NCBI GenBank assembly: GCA_016214995.1
Contig: JACRML010000016.1
Span: 1 to 49,164, forward strand
Length of the DNA: 49,164 nt
Source of the DNA: Deltaproteobacteria bacterium
GTDB lineage: Bacteria > Desulfobacterota > GWC2-55-46 > UBA9637
Direction of reading: 5' to 3'
Below the pieces are notes generated by a model that searched no databases, had not been told where the DNA came from, and saw nothing but the letters and a program-made list of their open reading frames with translations. The translations under genes and the position numbers were made by a program. Shown one piece after another: positions 7,948 through 15,805 of the stretch. Numbering within the stretch: the stretch's first letter is position 1; every line of letters starts with the position of its first letter.

Positions 7948-10095
7948 ATGCTGGACTCTTTTTTTAAGCCCAAATCCGTAGCAGTTATCGGCGCATCACG
8001 GGAAGAGGGAAAGACAGGCCACAGCATCCTTGCAAACCTTATCAATAATAAGCTTGTCCCTGCAGGCCCGCCCTCGAATGGTTCTATCGGGGGCAGTAAG
8101 CGGGGATTCCCCGGCCAGATATTCCCTGTAAATCCCAAAGCCTCTGAGCTTCTCGGACTCAAAACATTTCCATCTCTTGAAAAGATAGATGATACAATAG
8201 ACCTGGCGGTTATCGTAATCCCGCCAAAATTTATACCGCCGGCGCTTGATGATTGCGCCAAAAAAAATATAAAGGCTGCAATCATTATATCTGCCGGCTT
8301 CAAAGAAACAGGTGCTGAAGGTGCAAGACTTGAAAAAGAGGTTGCATTAAAGGCAAAAGAACTTGGCATAAGGCTCCTCGGTCCAAACTGCCTCGGACTT
8401 ATTGATACAAATTCAAATTTAAATGCCTCTTTTGCAAAAGGTATGCCTCCTCAGGGAAAGATTGCATTCTTCTCCCAATCAGGGGCATTATGTACTGCAA
8501 TCCTTGACTGGGCAATTGGTTCAAATGTCGGTTTCTCAAAATTCATAAGTCTTGGCAATAAGGCTGATTTGTCTGAAATTGATTTGCTTGAGTATCTGGC
8601 AAATGATGATGAGACTTCCGTTATACTTGGCTATCTCGAAGGCATTGAAAACGGAAGTATTTTTATGGGTGTTGCAAAAGAGGCTGTAAAGAAAAAGCCT
8701 GTTGTCCTTATCAAAGCCGGCGGCACAGGCGCAGGGGCGCGGGCAGCATCTTCTCACACAGGCACGCTTGCAGGCTCTGATAAGGCGTTTCACGCTGCAT
8801 TTCTTCAAACAGGTATTATACGGGCAATGTCCATAGAAGAGCTTTTTGACTATGCAATCCTTTTTGCTGAACAGCCTTTGCCGCGGGGCAGCAGGCTTGC
8901 AATAATAACGAACGCAGGCGGACCTGGGATTATTGCCGCAGATGCAGTAGAGAATACAAAAGGGATTGAGCTGGCGCAATTTTCAAGCGATACGCTTGAC
9001 AACTTAAGGCAAAAGCTCCCTCCCACAGCAGGCCTTTTCAATCCTGTTGACGTGATAGGCGATGCAAAATCCGACAGATACAAGGATGCGCTGGATATTG
9101 TATTGAAGGACAATAATGTTGACGCCGGGCTTGTCTTGCTTACACCGCAGGCAATGACAGATGTGGATATTATTGCACAGGTTGTAGCTCAAGCCTCAGA
9201 AAATTGTAACAAGACCATGGTAACATCATTTATGGGAGAGGTATCTGTAAGGGATGCAATACATCTTTTGCAGGAACATGGGATACCGAATTATCCTTAT
9301 CCTGAAAGGGCTGTCCGGTCTTTTGCAAGGATGGCGAGGTATGTGGAAACGCTGAATTTGCCTGACGATAAGCCGGTAGCATTTAATATTGATAAAGGGG
9401 GTGTGGCTTCTATCTTAAAGAAGATTATTGATGCTGGCAAGACAACACTTCTGGATGAGGCAAAGGCTATTATAGAGGCTTATGGTTTTAAGACGCCGCA
9501 GACTATTCTTGCTGAAACATCAGATGAAGCGGTAAAGGCAGCAGAAAAGCTGGGCTATCCAGTTGCTATGAAGATAGCATCACCTGATATTATACACAAG
9601 ACAGAGGTCAGCGGAGTAAACGTTGGCATTAAGGATAAAAAGGAGATAAAAAACGCATTCCTTGAAATGACATCCAAGGCAAAAAGACACATGCCAAATG
9701 CAATTATATTTGGAGTTCATATCCAGAAAATGGTAAAAGGCAAGGAGGTAATTCTGGGCGTGAGCCGCGACAGGAGCTTCGGCCCTCTCATAATGTTCGG
9801 GCTCGGCGGCATATATGTAGAGGTGATGAAGGATGTTGCCTTTCGGGTGGCGCCGCTTTTGCGTCGGGATGTTGAGTCCATGCTTGAAGAAGTCAAAGGC
9901 TTTCCAATACTAAAAGGGGTGCGGGGAGAGAAAAAATCTGATATAAATGCCTTGATAGACGCAATATTAAGGCTCTCTCAACTGGTTACGGATTTCCCGG
10001 AGATTATTGAAATGGATATAAATCCATTGATGGTTTTGCCAGAAGGAGAGGGGGTAGTTGCGGTGGATGTGAGGATGGGGGTAGGTTCACGCTAA
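7948..10095 (+). CDS. ADP-forming acetate/acyl-CoA ligase, fused alpha-beta
   Basis: Interconverts acyl-CoA + ADP + Pi with acid + CoA + ATP. The 715 residues comprise a CoA-binding Rossmann domain (VAVIGASREEGKTGHSIL), succinyl-CoA-ligase-like domains with the phosphohistidine loop ASSHTGTLAGSD (about residues 268-279), and a C-terminal ATP-grasp domain (AAEKLGYPVAMKIASPDIIHK; GVHIQKMVKGKEVILGV). RBS CAGGAGG precedes the ATG. Residues 36-52 (LVPAGPPSNGSIGGSKR) interrupt the usual NLI-GF-G-IYPVNPK block and come from an inserted repeat. The last three residues and stop (GSR, TAA) lie in the terminal inverted repeat of a downstream element. Related split subunits are at 11.4 and 25.1 kb. Confidence 0.92.
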   Translation: MLDSFFKPKSVAVIGASREEGKTGHSILANLINNKLVPAGPPSNGSIGGSKRGFPGQIFPVNPKASELLGLKTFPSLEKIDDTIDLAVIVIPPKFIPPALDDCAKKNIKAAIIISAGFKETGAEGARLEKEVALKAKELGIRLLGPNCLGLIDTNSNLNASFAKGMPPQGKIAFFSQSGALCTAILDWAIGSNVGFSKFISLGNKADLSEIDLLEYLANDDETSVILGYLEGIENGSIFMGVAKEAVKKKPVVLIKAGGTGAGARAASSHTGTLAGSDKAFHAAFLQTGIIRAMSIEELFDYAILFAEQPLPRGSRLAIITNAGGPGIIAADAVENTKGIELAQFSSDTLDNLRQKLPPTAGLFNPVDVIGDAKSDRYKDALDIVLKDNNVDAGLVLLTPQAMTDVDIIAQVVAQASENCNKTMVTSFMGEVSVRDAIHLLQEHGIPNYPYPERAVRSFARMARYVETLNLPDDKPVAFNIDKGGVASILKKIIDAGKTTLLDEAKAIIEAYGFKTPQTILAETSDEAVKAAEKLGYPVAMKIASPDIIHKTEVSGVNVGIKDKKEIKNAFLEMTSKAKRHMPNAIIFGVHIQKMVKGKEVILGVSRDRSFGPLIMFGLGGIYVEVMKDVAFRVAPLLRRDVESMLEEVKGFPILKGVRGEKKSDINALIDAILRLSQLVTDFPEIIEMDINPLMVLPEGEGVVAVDVRMGVGSR
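8053..8103 (+). repeat. In-frame 51-bp repeat insertion in ADP-forming ligase
   Basis: The 51-bp segment encodes 17 extra residues (LVPAGPPSNGSIGGSKR) absent from the family consensus, and the frame is preserved. It contains CCTGCAGGC and a CCCTCGA...TCGGGGG hairpin. Similar CCCCCGA/TCGGGG pieces occur at 27570-27665 before the NHL gene. Confidence 0.6.
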
Positions 10096-10206
10096 AAAAC
10101 GCTTGACCCATGACTCTGTCATGGGTTCCCCGTGGGTGTTTTTAAAAGCGCCGATAAATCGGCAGACTACAATCGTCTTGCATCTGGAGCATTTTTGAGC
10201 ATGAAC
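10085..10206 (+). mobile_element. MITE-like element with GTTCACGCT terminal inverted repeats, copy 1
   Basis: Left end GTTCACGCTAAAAAAC (10085-10100) and right end ATTTTTGAGCATGAAC (10191-10206) are 16-bp imperfect inverted repeats. The 122-bp element contains the hairpins CATGACTCTGTCATG and GCCGATAAATCGGC and encodes nothing. A longer copy lies inverted at 34217-34515. The left terminal repeat carries the TAA stop of the upstream ligase gene. Confidence 0.75.
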
Positions 10207-10229
10207 TTAAAACCTCTGATGTGGTGGAA

Positions 10230-10339
10230 ATAAAAGATATGGAGCATACGAATTTAGGTATGTGAGTATTTGGACAGACAGCTTTGACACAGTCAGATTC
10301 GCTTCGCTCACTGCATGATTTGGCCAAAGATTGTGTTTG
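10230..10339 (-). repeat. CAAACGCAA-type dispersed element, copy 3 (inverted)
   Basis: Read on the minus strand it begins CAAACACAATCTTTG (10339-10325) and contains GGCCAAAT and GTCCAAATACTCACATA. These match the elements at 26968-27141 and 36124-36340. The far terminal repeat is not clear. It ends directly before the RBS of the DRTGG-protein gene. Confidence 0.65.
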
Positions 10340-10357
10340 CAAACACAGGAGGCAAAT

Positions 10358-11401
10358 ATGATTCCCATATATATATGCTCAGCATCCGAACATTCCGGAA
10401 AAGGCATGGTTACAATCGGTTTAGGTTTAAAGATGCAGACACAGGGGCTTAAGGTCGGATACATCAAGCCCTTTGCAAAATCTATTGACACCTATACTCA
10501 ATCCATAAAAGAGGTTTTGGATTTAAAAGAATCTCTTGACGATATATGCCCTGTAATACTTACCCATGATTTGTTTGTGCAGGCAATGACAGGGGAAATA
10601 CAGACTGTCGATAAAAAAATATCTTCTGCATTTAAAAAGATTGCAAAAGGGAAAGATGTTGTTTTAATCGGCGGCGCTGGACATCTGACAGATGGCAGTA
10701 TGCTGGCTATATCAGGCAATAGACTTGCAAAGCTCTTTAAGGCAAAGGTGTTGCTTGTTGAAAGATATAAAGACAGCTCTACGATAGATTCCATTATTTT
10801 TGCAAAGGATTATTTCGGAAATAGCCTGAAAGGTGTTGTATTTAATTTTGTGACCCGTGAAGGCATTGATTATGTGAAGAATATTGCACCGTTTCTCAAA
10901 AGCAAGGGCATTGATGTCTTTGGCGTATTTCCTGAAGAGCCGCTTCTCAATTCCATATCGGTTGAGGAGGCAAAGGATGCGCTGAATGGCGATATAATCT
11001 GCGGTAAGGAAAAGACAGGCGGACTTATTGAACATCTGAGCATTGGCGCAATGGATGTTGACAGCGCTATGAGATATTTCAGAAAAACGCCGAACAAGGC
11101 CGTGATTACTGGAGCGCACAGGACAGATATACAGCTCGCTGCGCTTGAAACATCTACGAGATGTTTGATATTAACAGGAGGACAGATGCCGAATAATATT
11201 ATCATCGGAAAGGCAGAGATGGCAGGTGTTCCAATAATGATTGCAAGGGATGACACGTTAACAACTATTGAGAAGATAGAAAGGGCAATTGCAATGCTTC
11301 ATCTGAGCGGAAAGAATAAGATTGAAAAGGCTAGGGAGATGTTTGAGCAAAGGTTTGTGTATGAGCTGTTTATGAGGAAATTGACTAGAGATAAAATATG
11401 A
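10358..11401 (+). CDS. Phosphotransacetylase-like P-loop + DRTGG domain protein
   Basis: The ATG at 10358 is 8-9 nt after AGGAGG, giving 347 residues. The N-terminal half is an AAA_26/dethiobiotin-synthetase-like P-loop domain (IYICSASEHSGKGMVTIGLG, with GKG replacing GKT). The C-terminal half is a DRTGG domain (VITGAHRTDIQLAALE, CLILTGGQMPNN). This pair corresponds to the regulatory N-terminal part of long phosphotransacetylases, here without the catalytic Pta domain. It overlaps the next gene by 4 nt (ATGA), so it is translationally coupled to the ligase alpha subunit. A sensor or regulator of acetyl-CoA/acetate flux is a plausible but unproven role. Confidence 0.8.
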   Translation: MIPIYICSASEHSGKGMVTIGLGLKMQTQGLKVGYIKPFAKSIDTYTQSIKEVLDLKESLDDICPVILTHDLFVQAMTGEIQTVDKKISSAFKKIAKGKDVVLIGGAGHLTDGSMLAISGNRLAKLFKAKVLLVERYKDSSTIDSIIFAKDYFGNSLKGVVFNFVTREGIDYVKNIAPFLKSKGIDVFGVFPEEPLLNSISVEEAKDALNGDIICGKEKTGGLIEHLSIGAMDVDSAMRYFRKTPNKAVITGAHRTDIQLAALETSTRCLILTGGQMPNNIIIGKAEMAGVPIMIARDDTLTTIEKIERAIAMLHLSGKNKIEKAREMFEQRFVYELFMRKLTRDKI

Positions 11402-12765
11402 AAAACAATGACATATCTTTCTTCTTTAATCCAAAGTCAGTAGCTATTATTGGCGCTTCGCCTGTTGCAGGCAAGCTATCTCATGTGATTATGAACAGCC
11501 TTAAAGACATAGGCTATCCAGGCGCCATATATCCTGTAAATCCCAAATATAAATCCATTGACGCAGTGGAGTGCTATCACTCTGCAACAGATATAAAGGC
11601 TGATGTAGATGTGGCAATCCTCTGCATACCTGCAAACGGAGTCCTGAAAGCGATGGATGATGTTATCAAGAAAAAGGTTAAGGGTGCAATTATTGTAAGC
11701 GCAGGCTTTAAAGAGGCAGGGCATGAAGGGGTAGAGTTAGAGGAAAAACTTAAAAAGATTTCCAGAGAGGCTGGTATCAGGATTATGGGGCCGAACTGTT
11801 TGGGGATTTTTGACAATATCTCCAAGATTGATACATTCTTTATTTTAAGAGAAAGGGTAAGAAGACCGTCTCTTGGAGGATTGACGATTCTATCGCAAAG
11901 CGGCTCATTTGCCGGCACTATTATGGATGAGCTTTCAGCAGAGGGGCTCGGTGTTGCAAAGATTGTAAATTACGGCAACAGGGTAGATGTGGGAGAGTCG
12001 GATTGTCTGGAATATATCGCAGAGGATAAATCAACCAAAGTTGTCGGGCTTTATATGGAGTCAGTTGATGATGGAAAGAGATTTATAGAGGCTGCCAAGA
12101 GATGCACGCAGAAAAAGCCGGTATTTGCCATAAAGGTTGGCAGGCATGAGGCAGGCATGTCTGCTGCCAAATCGCATACAGGCGCAATTGCAGGCAGATA
12201 TGAGATTTACAGCGCAGCGTTTAAAAAGGCAGGGATAATAGAAGTAAAGGGATACAGCGAATTTCTTGATGCGTGCAAGGTTTTGAGCAAGCAATATCCT
12301 GCTGAAGGGAAGATGGTGTTGATTGTAACTGACGGCGGAGGTATGGGCGCAAGCGTTGCTGATGCATGCAGTGATTTTGGTCTTATCGTTGCGGAGCCAT
12401 CGCAGAAGATTAAGGAAATTCTTGCATCAAAATTGCCGCCATTCTGTGCTGTAGGGAATCCCATAGACCTTACCGGCAGTGTTACTGATGATGATTATGT
12501 GATGGCGCTTAGAGAGACAATGATTGAATATGATGCGGCTATAATTATGGTATTATGGGGGCCGCCAACTCTGACGGATAAACTTATAGGAATGCTGGCG
12601 GATGCTGCCGCAGAGTTGAAAAAACCTGTGATAATATGCAGCCCCGGTGGTGAATACAGCCACAAGAGAAACAAAATGTTTGAAGAGGCAGGGCTGCCTG
12701 TGTTTTCAAGCCCGGAAGAGGCGGCACGGGCAGCAGCAGTGTTGGCAAAAACAACTCATAGCTGA
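11398..12765 (+). CDS. ADP-forming acyl-CoA ligase alpha subunit (CoA-binding)
   Basis: 455 residues with the same order as the N-terminal two thirds of the fused ligase at 7948: NPKSVAIIGASPVAGKLSHVI (CoA-binding), GPNCLGIFDN, LSQSGSFAGTIMDEL and the phosphohistidine loop AAKSHTGAIAGRYEIY (about residue 260). There is no ATP-grasp domain, so it needs a beta subunit. The only candidate in the window is at 25124, 12 kb away beyond the accessory island. The start ATG overlaps the stop of the DRTGG gene. The TGA stop and last residues (THS) fall in the left terminal repeat of the element at 12756-12888. Confidence 0.88.
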   Translation: MKNNDISFFFNPKSVAIIGASPVAGKLSHVIMNSLKDIGYPGAIYPVNPKYKSIDAVECYHSATDIKADVDVAILCIPANGVLKAMDDVIKKKVKGAIIVSAGFKEAGHEGVELEEKLKKISREAGIRIMGPNCLGIFDNISKIDTFFILRERVRRPSLGGLTILSQSGSFAGTIMDELSAEGLGVAKIVNYGNRVDVGESDCLEYIAEDKSTKVVGLYMESVDDGKRFIEAAKRCTQKKPVFAIKVGRHEAGMSAAKSHTGAIAGRYEIYSAAFKKAGIIEVKGYSEFLDACKVLSKQYPAEGKMVLIVTDGGGMGASVADACSDFGLIVAEPSQKIKEILASKLPPFCAVGNPIDLTGSVTDDDYVMALRETMIEYDAAIIMVLWGPPTLTDKLIGMLADAAAELKKPVIICSPGGEYSHKRNKMFEEAGLPVFSSPEEAARAAAVLAKTTHS

Positions 12766-12888
12766 TAGCAACTATAGGCAGCGACATAAATTTGTAGTAT
12801 GCCGATTTATCGGCGATTTTAAAATACGCCCATAAATGGGCAAGCTACAGTTACTTATTTTTGTTGCCCACTATGCTATCAGCTATGA
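12756..12888 (+). mobile_element. MITE-like element with TCATAGCTGATAGC terminal inverted repeats
   Basis: Perfect 14-bp inverted termini: TCATAGCTGATAGC (12756-12769) and GCTATCAGCTATGA (12875-12888). The core (12793-12849) begins TGTAG and ends CTACA and contains the hairpins GCCGATTTATCGGC and GCCCATAAATGGGC. The same core lies inside the GTTCACGCT elements at 10.1 and 34.2 kb, so the families share a passenger. The left end supplies the TGA of the ligase alpha gene; the right end lies 18 nt before the acs start. Confidence 0.75.
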
Positions 12889-12906
12889 ACTAAAACGGAG
12901 GTTTTT

Positions 12907-14796
12907 ATGGCGCAGGAACATGTAGAAAGCATGCTGAAGGTTGAGGAGATTTTTGAGCCTTCAAAGGATGTGATTGAGAGGGCATGGGTAAAAGACTATG
13001 AAAAGGTCTACAAGCATGCAAAAGAAAATCCTGAAACATTCTGGGGAGAGATTGCAAAGGAGTTGGAATGGTTTGAGCCGTGGAAAAAGGTTTTGAAATG
13101 GGAGCATCCCTGGGCAAGTTGGTTTGTAGGCGCCAGATGCAACATTACATACAACTGCCTTGACAGGCATGTAAAATCATGGAGAAGAAACAAGGCGGCA
13201 GTTATCTGGGTCGGCGAAAACGGCGCAGAAAGGATTATCACCTATGACGAACTCTTGAGGAATGTAAACCGCTGCGCAAATATGCTCTTTGATATAGGCG
13301 TTAGAAAAGGCGACAGGGTTACAATCTATCTGCCGAGGATTCCTGAGCAGATTGTTGCAATGCTTGCGTGCGCGCGTCTTGGTGCGGTGCATAGTCTTGT
13401 GTATTCAGGCTTCAGCGCGGCTGCGCTTCAGAGCAGAATCCACGATGCAGAGGCAAAGGTTGTAATAACCGCCGACTGCGGCTATCAGAGGGCAAAGTGC
13501 ATACCTTTGAAGCATATTGTTGACGAGGCGGTGAAGTATTGCCCGAGTGTTGAAAAGGTCGTTGTTGTGAGAAGGCAGGAGCCTAAGATAAAACTTGAGC
13601 CAAAAGATATTGACTGGCATGAAGGAATGGCAAAGGCGTCTCAGAAATTTGAAGCTGTGGAGATGGATGCTGAAGACCCGTTGTTTACGCTTTACACTTC
13701 CGGCACAACAGGCAAACCCAAGGGTGTTATGCATGTGCACGGCGGCTACATGGTCGGCACATACATTACAACAAAATGGGTCTTTGATTTAAAGGATGAA
13801 GATATCATGTTCTGCACAGCAGACCCTGGCTGGGTGACAGGCCACAGCTATATTGTCTACGGCCCGCTTTTAAACGGCGCAACAATCCTCTTTGCAGAGG
13901 GCGCTCCTGATTATCCTGACCCGGGCAGGTGGTGGGGTCTTATAGAAAAATACGGCGTAAATATACTTTACACAACGCCCACAGCCATAAGGCTTCTTAT
14001 GAAATACGGCGATGACTGGCCTCAGAAATACGACCTCTCAAGCCTTAAAATCCTTGGCTCTGTAGGAGAGCCGATAAACCCCGAGGCATGGCTCTGGTAC
14101 AGAAAGGTTACCGGAAATAAACTTCCTATAATGGATACATGGTGGCAGACCGAGACAGGCATGATACTGGTAACACCCCTGCCGTGCATGAAGTTAAAGC
14201 CCGGTTCTGCTGCAAGGCCGTTTCCCGGCATTGAGCCTGCAATTGTTGATAGAGAGGGGAAACCTCTGCCTGCAAACGAAGGCGGATTTATGACAATAAA
14301 AAAACCCTGGCCTGCAATGATGAAAACAATTTATAAAGACCCGGAAAGATATAGCCAGTACTGGAAAACCATTGGTAATGTCTATCTTGCAGGCGATATG
14401 GCAAGGCAGGATAAGGATGGCTACTTCTTTTTTATGGGAAGGGCTGATGATGTTATAAAGGTATCCGGCTACAGACTTGGCACAGCAGAGATTGAAAGTG
14501 CCATTGTCTCACACTATGCAGTTGCAGAGTCTGCATGCATTGGCAAGCCAGATGCATTGAAGGGCGAAATCATAAAGGCATTTGTGATATTAAAGCAGGG
14601 ATATAAACCTTCTGATTTTCTCCTTGATGAAATCAAGAAGCAGGTGAGAAAAGAACTCGGCCCGATTGCAATACCCTCAGAGGTTGAATTTACCGAATGG
14701 CTTCCCAAGACAAGGAGCGGAAAGATAATGCGAAGGGTATTGAAGGCAAAGGAACTCGGGGTGGAGCCGGGGGATGTGTCAACATTGGAGGAGTAA
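12907..14796 (+). CDS. acs: Acetyl-CoA synthetase, AMP-forming
   Basis: Activates acetate with ATP and CoA through acetyl-AMP. The 629 residues start after the strong RBS ACGGAGG. The ACS N-terminal domain (LEWFEPWKKVLKWEHPWASW) is followed by the ANL-family motifs YTSGTTGKPKGVMH (263-276) and DTWWQTETG (the tryptophan fits a small acyl pocket). The C-terminal lid is TRSGKIMRRVLK, with the catalytic, acetylation-prone lysine at about 606. The usual Acs tail DPS is absent. It lies directly after the ligase alpha gene and ends the acetate block. A hairpin lies between it and the convergent toxin gene. Confidence 0.95.
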   Translation: MAQEHVESMLKVEEIFEPSKDVIERAWVKDYEKVYKHAKENPETFWGEIAKELEWFEPWKKVLKWEHPWASWFVGARCNITYNCLDRHVKSWRRNKAAVIWVGENGAERIITYDELLRNVNRCANMLFDIGVRKGDRVTIYLPRIPEQIVAMLACARLGAVHSLVYSGFSAAALQSRIHDAEAKVVITADCGYQRAKCIPLKHIVDEAVKYCPSVEKVVVVRRQEPKIKLEPKDIDWHEGMAKASQKFEAVEMDAEDPLFTLYTSGTTGKPKGVMHVHGGYMVGTYITTKWVFDLKDEDIMFCTADPGWVTGHSYIVYGPLLNGATILFAEGAPDYPDPGRWWGLIEKYGVNILYTTPTAIRLLMKYGDDWPQKYDLSSLKILGSVGEPINPEAWLWYRKVTGNKLPIMDTWWQTETGMILVTPLPCMKLKPGSAARPFPGIEPAIVDREGKPLPANEGGFMTIKKPWPAMMKTIYKDPERYSQYWKTIGNVYLAGDMARQDKDGYFFFMGRADDVIKVSGYRLGTAEIESAIVSHYAVAESACIGKPDALKGEIIKAFVILKQGYKPSDFLLDEIKKQVRKELGPIAIPSEVEFTEWLPKTRSGKIMRRVLKAKELGVEPGDVSTLEE

Positions 14797-14858
14797 TGAG
14801 TAAGTTGCAAGTTACAAGTTGCAGGCTACAAACCTGAATCAGCAGAGAAGTTAATAAC

Positions 14859-14875
14859 CCCGCCCAGATGGCGGG
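14859..14875. terminator. Possible bidirectional terminator between convergent genes
   Basis: CCCGCC (14859-14864) pairs with GGCGGG (14870-14875) around a 5-nt loop, between acs and the convergent DUF5615 gene. The minus-strand side is followed by a T-rich stretch (TTATTAACTTCT); the plus side has no T-tract. Confidence 0.35.
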
Positions 14876-14884
14876 CTGTGGCAG

Positions 14885-15220
14885 TTAAATATACCATAGA
14901 TTATTCTTTATGTTTTCTACGGTGTGTAATTCAAAAAGCCGTGCAATCCTACTGGCTAATCCGTATATGTTTCTGCGGCCTGCAATTATGATGCCGTAGT
15001 GTTCTTTGTTCTCTTTAAGGAGATTCTTGTATAACTCTTCAAAATGAATTCGGTTATGTGTTAAAAATACACATCGGAGTTTGGTGGCATGTTCTAATTG
15101 CTCTTGGTCGCTTCTTCCGAGCATCCCTTCATCAAGGGTTGTAAAGACAGTAAGACCTTTAGCATTGAGCAGAGGTTTTATCAATACATCAACATCTTCA
15201 TCAGTATAGAGGGAAATCAT
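14885..15220 (-). CDS. DUF5615 PIN-like toxin
   Basis: 111 residues with the DUF5615 layout: N-terminal YTDEDVDVLIKPLLNAKG (acidic residues of a PIN-like site), GRSDQEQLEHATKLRCVFLTHN in the middle (the usual motif has TxD/TxN at the strand end), then GIIIAGR. Such proteins pair with DUF433 antitoxins and are thought to be RNases of the VapC/Mut7-C type. Here the partner overlaps upstream by 4 nt (ATGA), so the two are co-translated. The activity is inferred from the family. Confidence 0.75.
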   Translation of the reverse strand: MISLYTDEDVDVLIKPLLNAKGLTVFTTLDEGMLGRSDQEQLEHATKLRCVFLTHNRIHFEELYKNLLKENKEHYGIIIAGRRNIYGLASRIARLFELHTVENIKNNLWYI

Positions 15221-15492
15221 CTTACGGAGGGGTGGATAAGGTTTTCAGGGATTTTATTTTTCTCTATGTAATCATCAATCTCTCTTTGATGGTCGCTGTA
15301 GTAACTCAATGCATCAAAGACCTGTGCAAGGGTAAGGTGAGGAAGATGAATAACAATCTCCTCAGGGGAAAGTCCCAATCGCCAGTTCTCCACAATTGCC
15401 CGGACTGGTGTCCTTGTTCCTTTGATGATAGGTTCACCGCCTAAAATGGCAGGGTTGCTGTGGATGTAGCAATGTTTGATAATAGTTTTCAT
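15217..15492 (-). CDS. DUF433 antitoxin
   Basis: The 91 residues from the ATG at 15492 hold the DUF433 signature: HCYIHSNPAILGGEPIIKGTRTPVRAIVE, then LGLSPEEIVIHLPHLTLAQVFDALSYY. DUF433 proteins are DNA-binding antitoxin-like partners of DUF5615. A TTG at 15528 extends the frame, but that TTG is itself the start of a TTGACA -35 box, so the ATG is chosen. The ATG sits only about 8 nt from the -10 box, implying a leaderless or near-leaderless mRNA. Confidence 0.78.
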   Translation of the reverse strand: MKTIIKHCYIHSNPAILGGEPIIKGTRTPVRAIVENWRLGLSPEEIVIHLPHLTLAQVFDALSYYSDHQREIDDYIEKNKIPENLIHPSVR

Positions 15493-15499
15493 AGGTGTT

Positions 15500-15528
15500 A
15501 TCTTATCCAAAACATTTTGGGTTGTCAA
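15500..15528 (-). promoter_or_regulatory. Sigma-70-type promoter for DUF433/DUF5615 pair
   Basis: On the minus strand TTGACA (15528-15523) is followed by a 17-nt spacer and TAAGAT (15505-15500). Transcription would begin around 15493, right at the ATG. Confidence 0.55.
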
Positions 15529-15568
15529 ATTTAAAGATTTTCGGACAATGTGAATTCAGGGTGGTCTT

Positions 15569-15694
15569 ATGAGAAAATACATTTTCGTAATCCTTATTTC
15601 TGTGCTTTTGTCTTATCCTTTGCAGGGCTTTGCAGAAGTTAAAGAGATTATCTCTGAAGGCACATACAATATGGGCGAGACACCGATGGAATAA
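15569..15694 (+). pseudogene. Truncated secreted protein, FlgT/LPP20-type N-terminal fragment
   Basis: 41 codons that start with a clear signal peptide (MRKYIFVILISVLLSYPLQGFA) and continue EVKEIISEGTYNMGETPME before TAA. The mature segment resembles the start of secreted proteins with an ISEGTYNMGDGETP motif, in which DG and everything after are lost here. It is taken as the remnant of a longer gene. The family assignment is from memory of the motif and is not firm. Confidence 0.45.
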
Positions 15695-15805
15695 AGGGTT
15701 GCGTTCCCTTTATTTGTTTATTTGTCCTTTATTTTTCTTTATTTTTTTAAGGAGAATATGGGAAGTGCCCCAATCACTCCTTTAGAGAGAGCGAGGAGGA
15801 AAAGT

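Noticed and set aside
15722-15805. Earlier starts (15722, 15758) for the coiled-coil lipoprotein
   Set aside because: They would place charged residues ahead of the signal peptide; the ATG at 15806 has a strong GGAGG and gives a proper lipoprotein signal.
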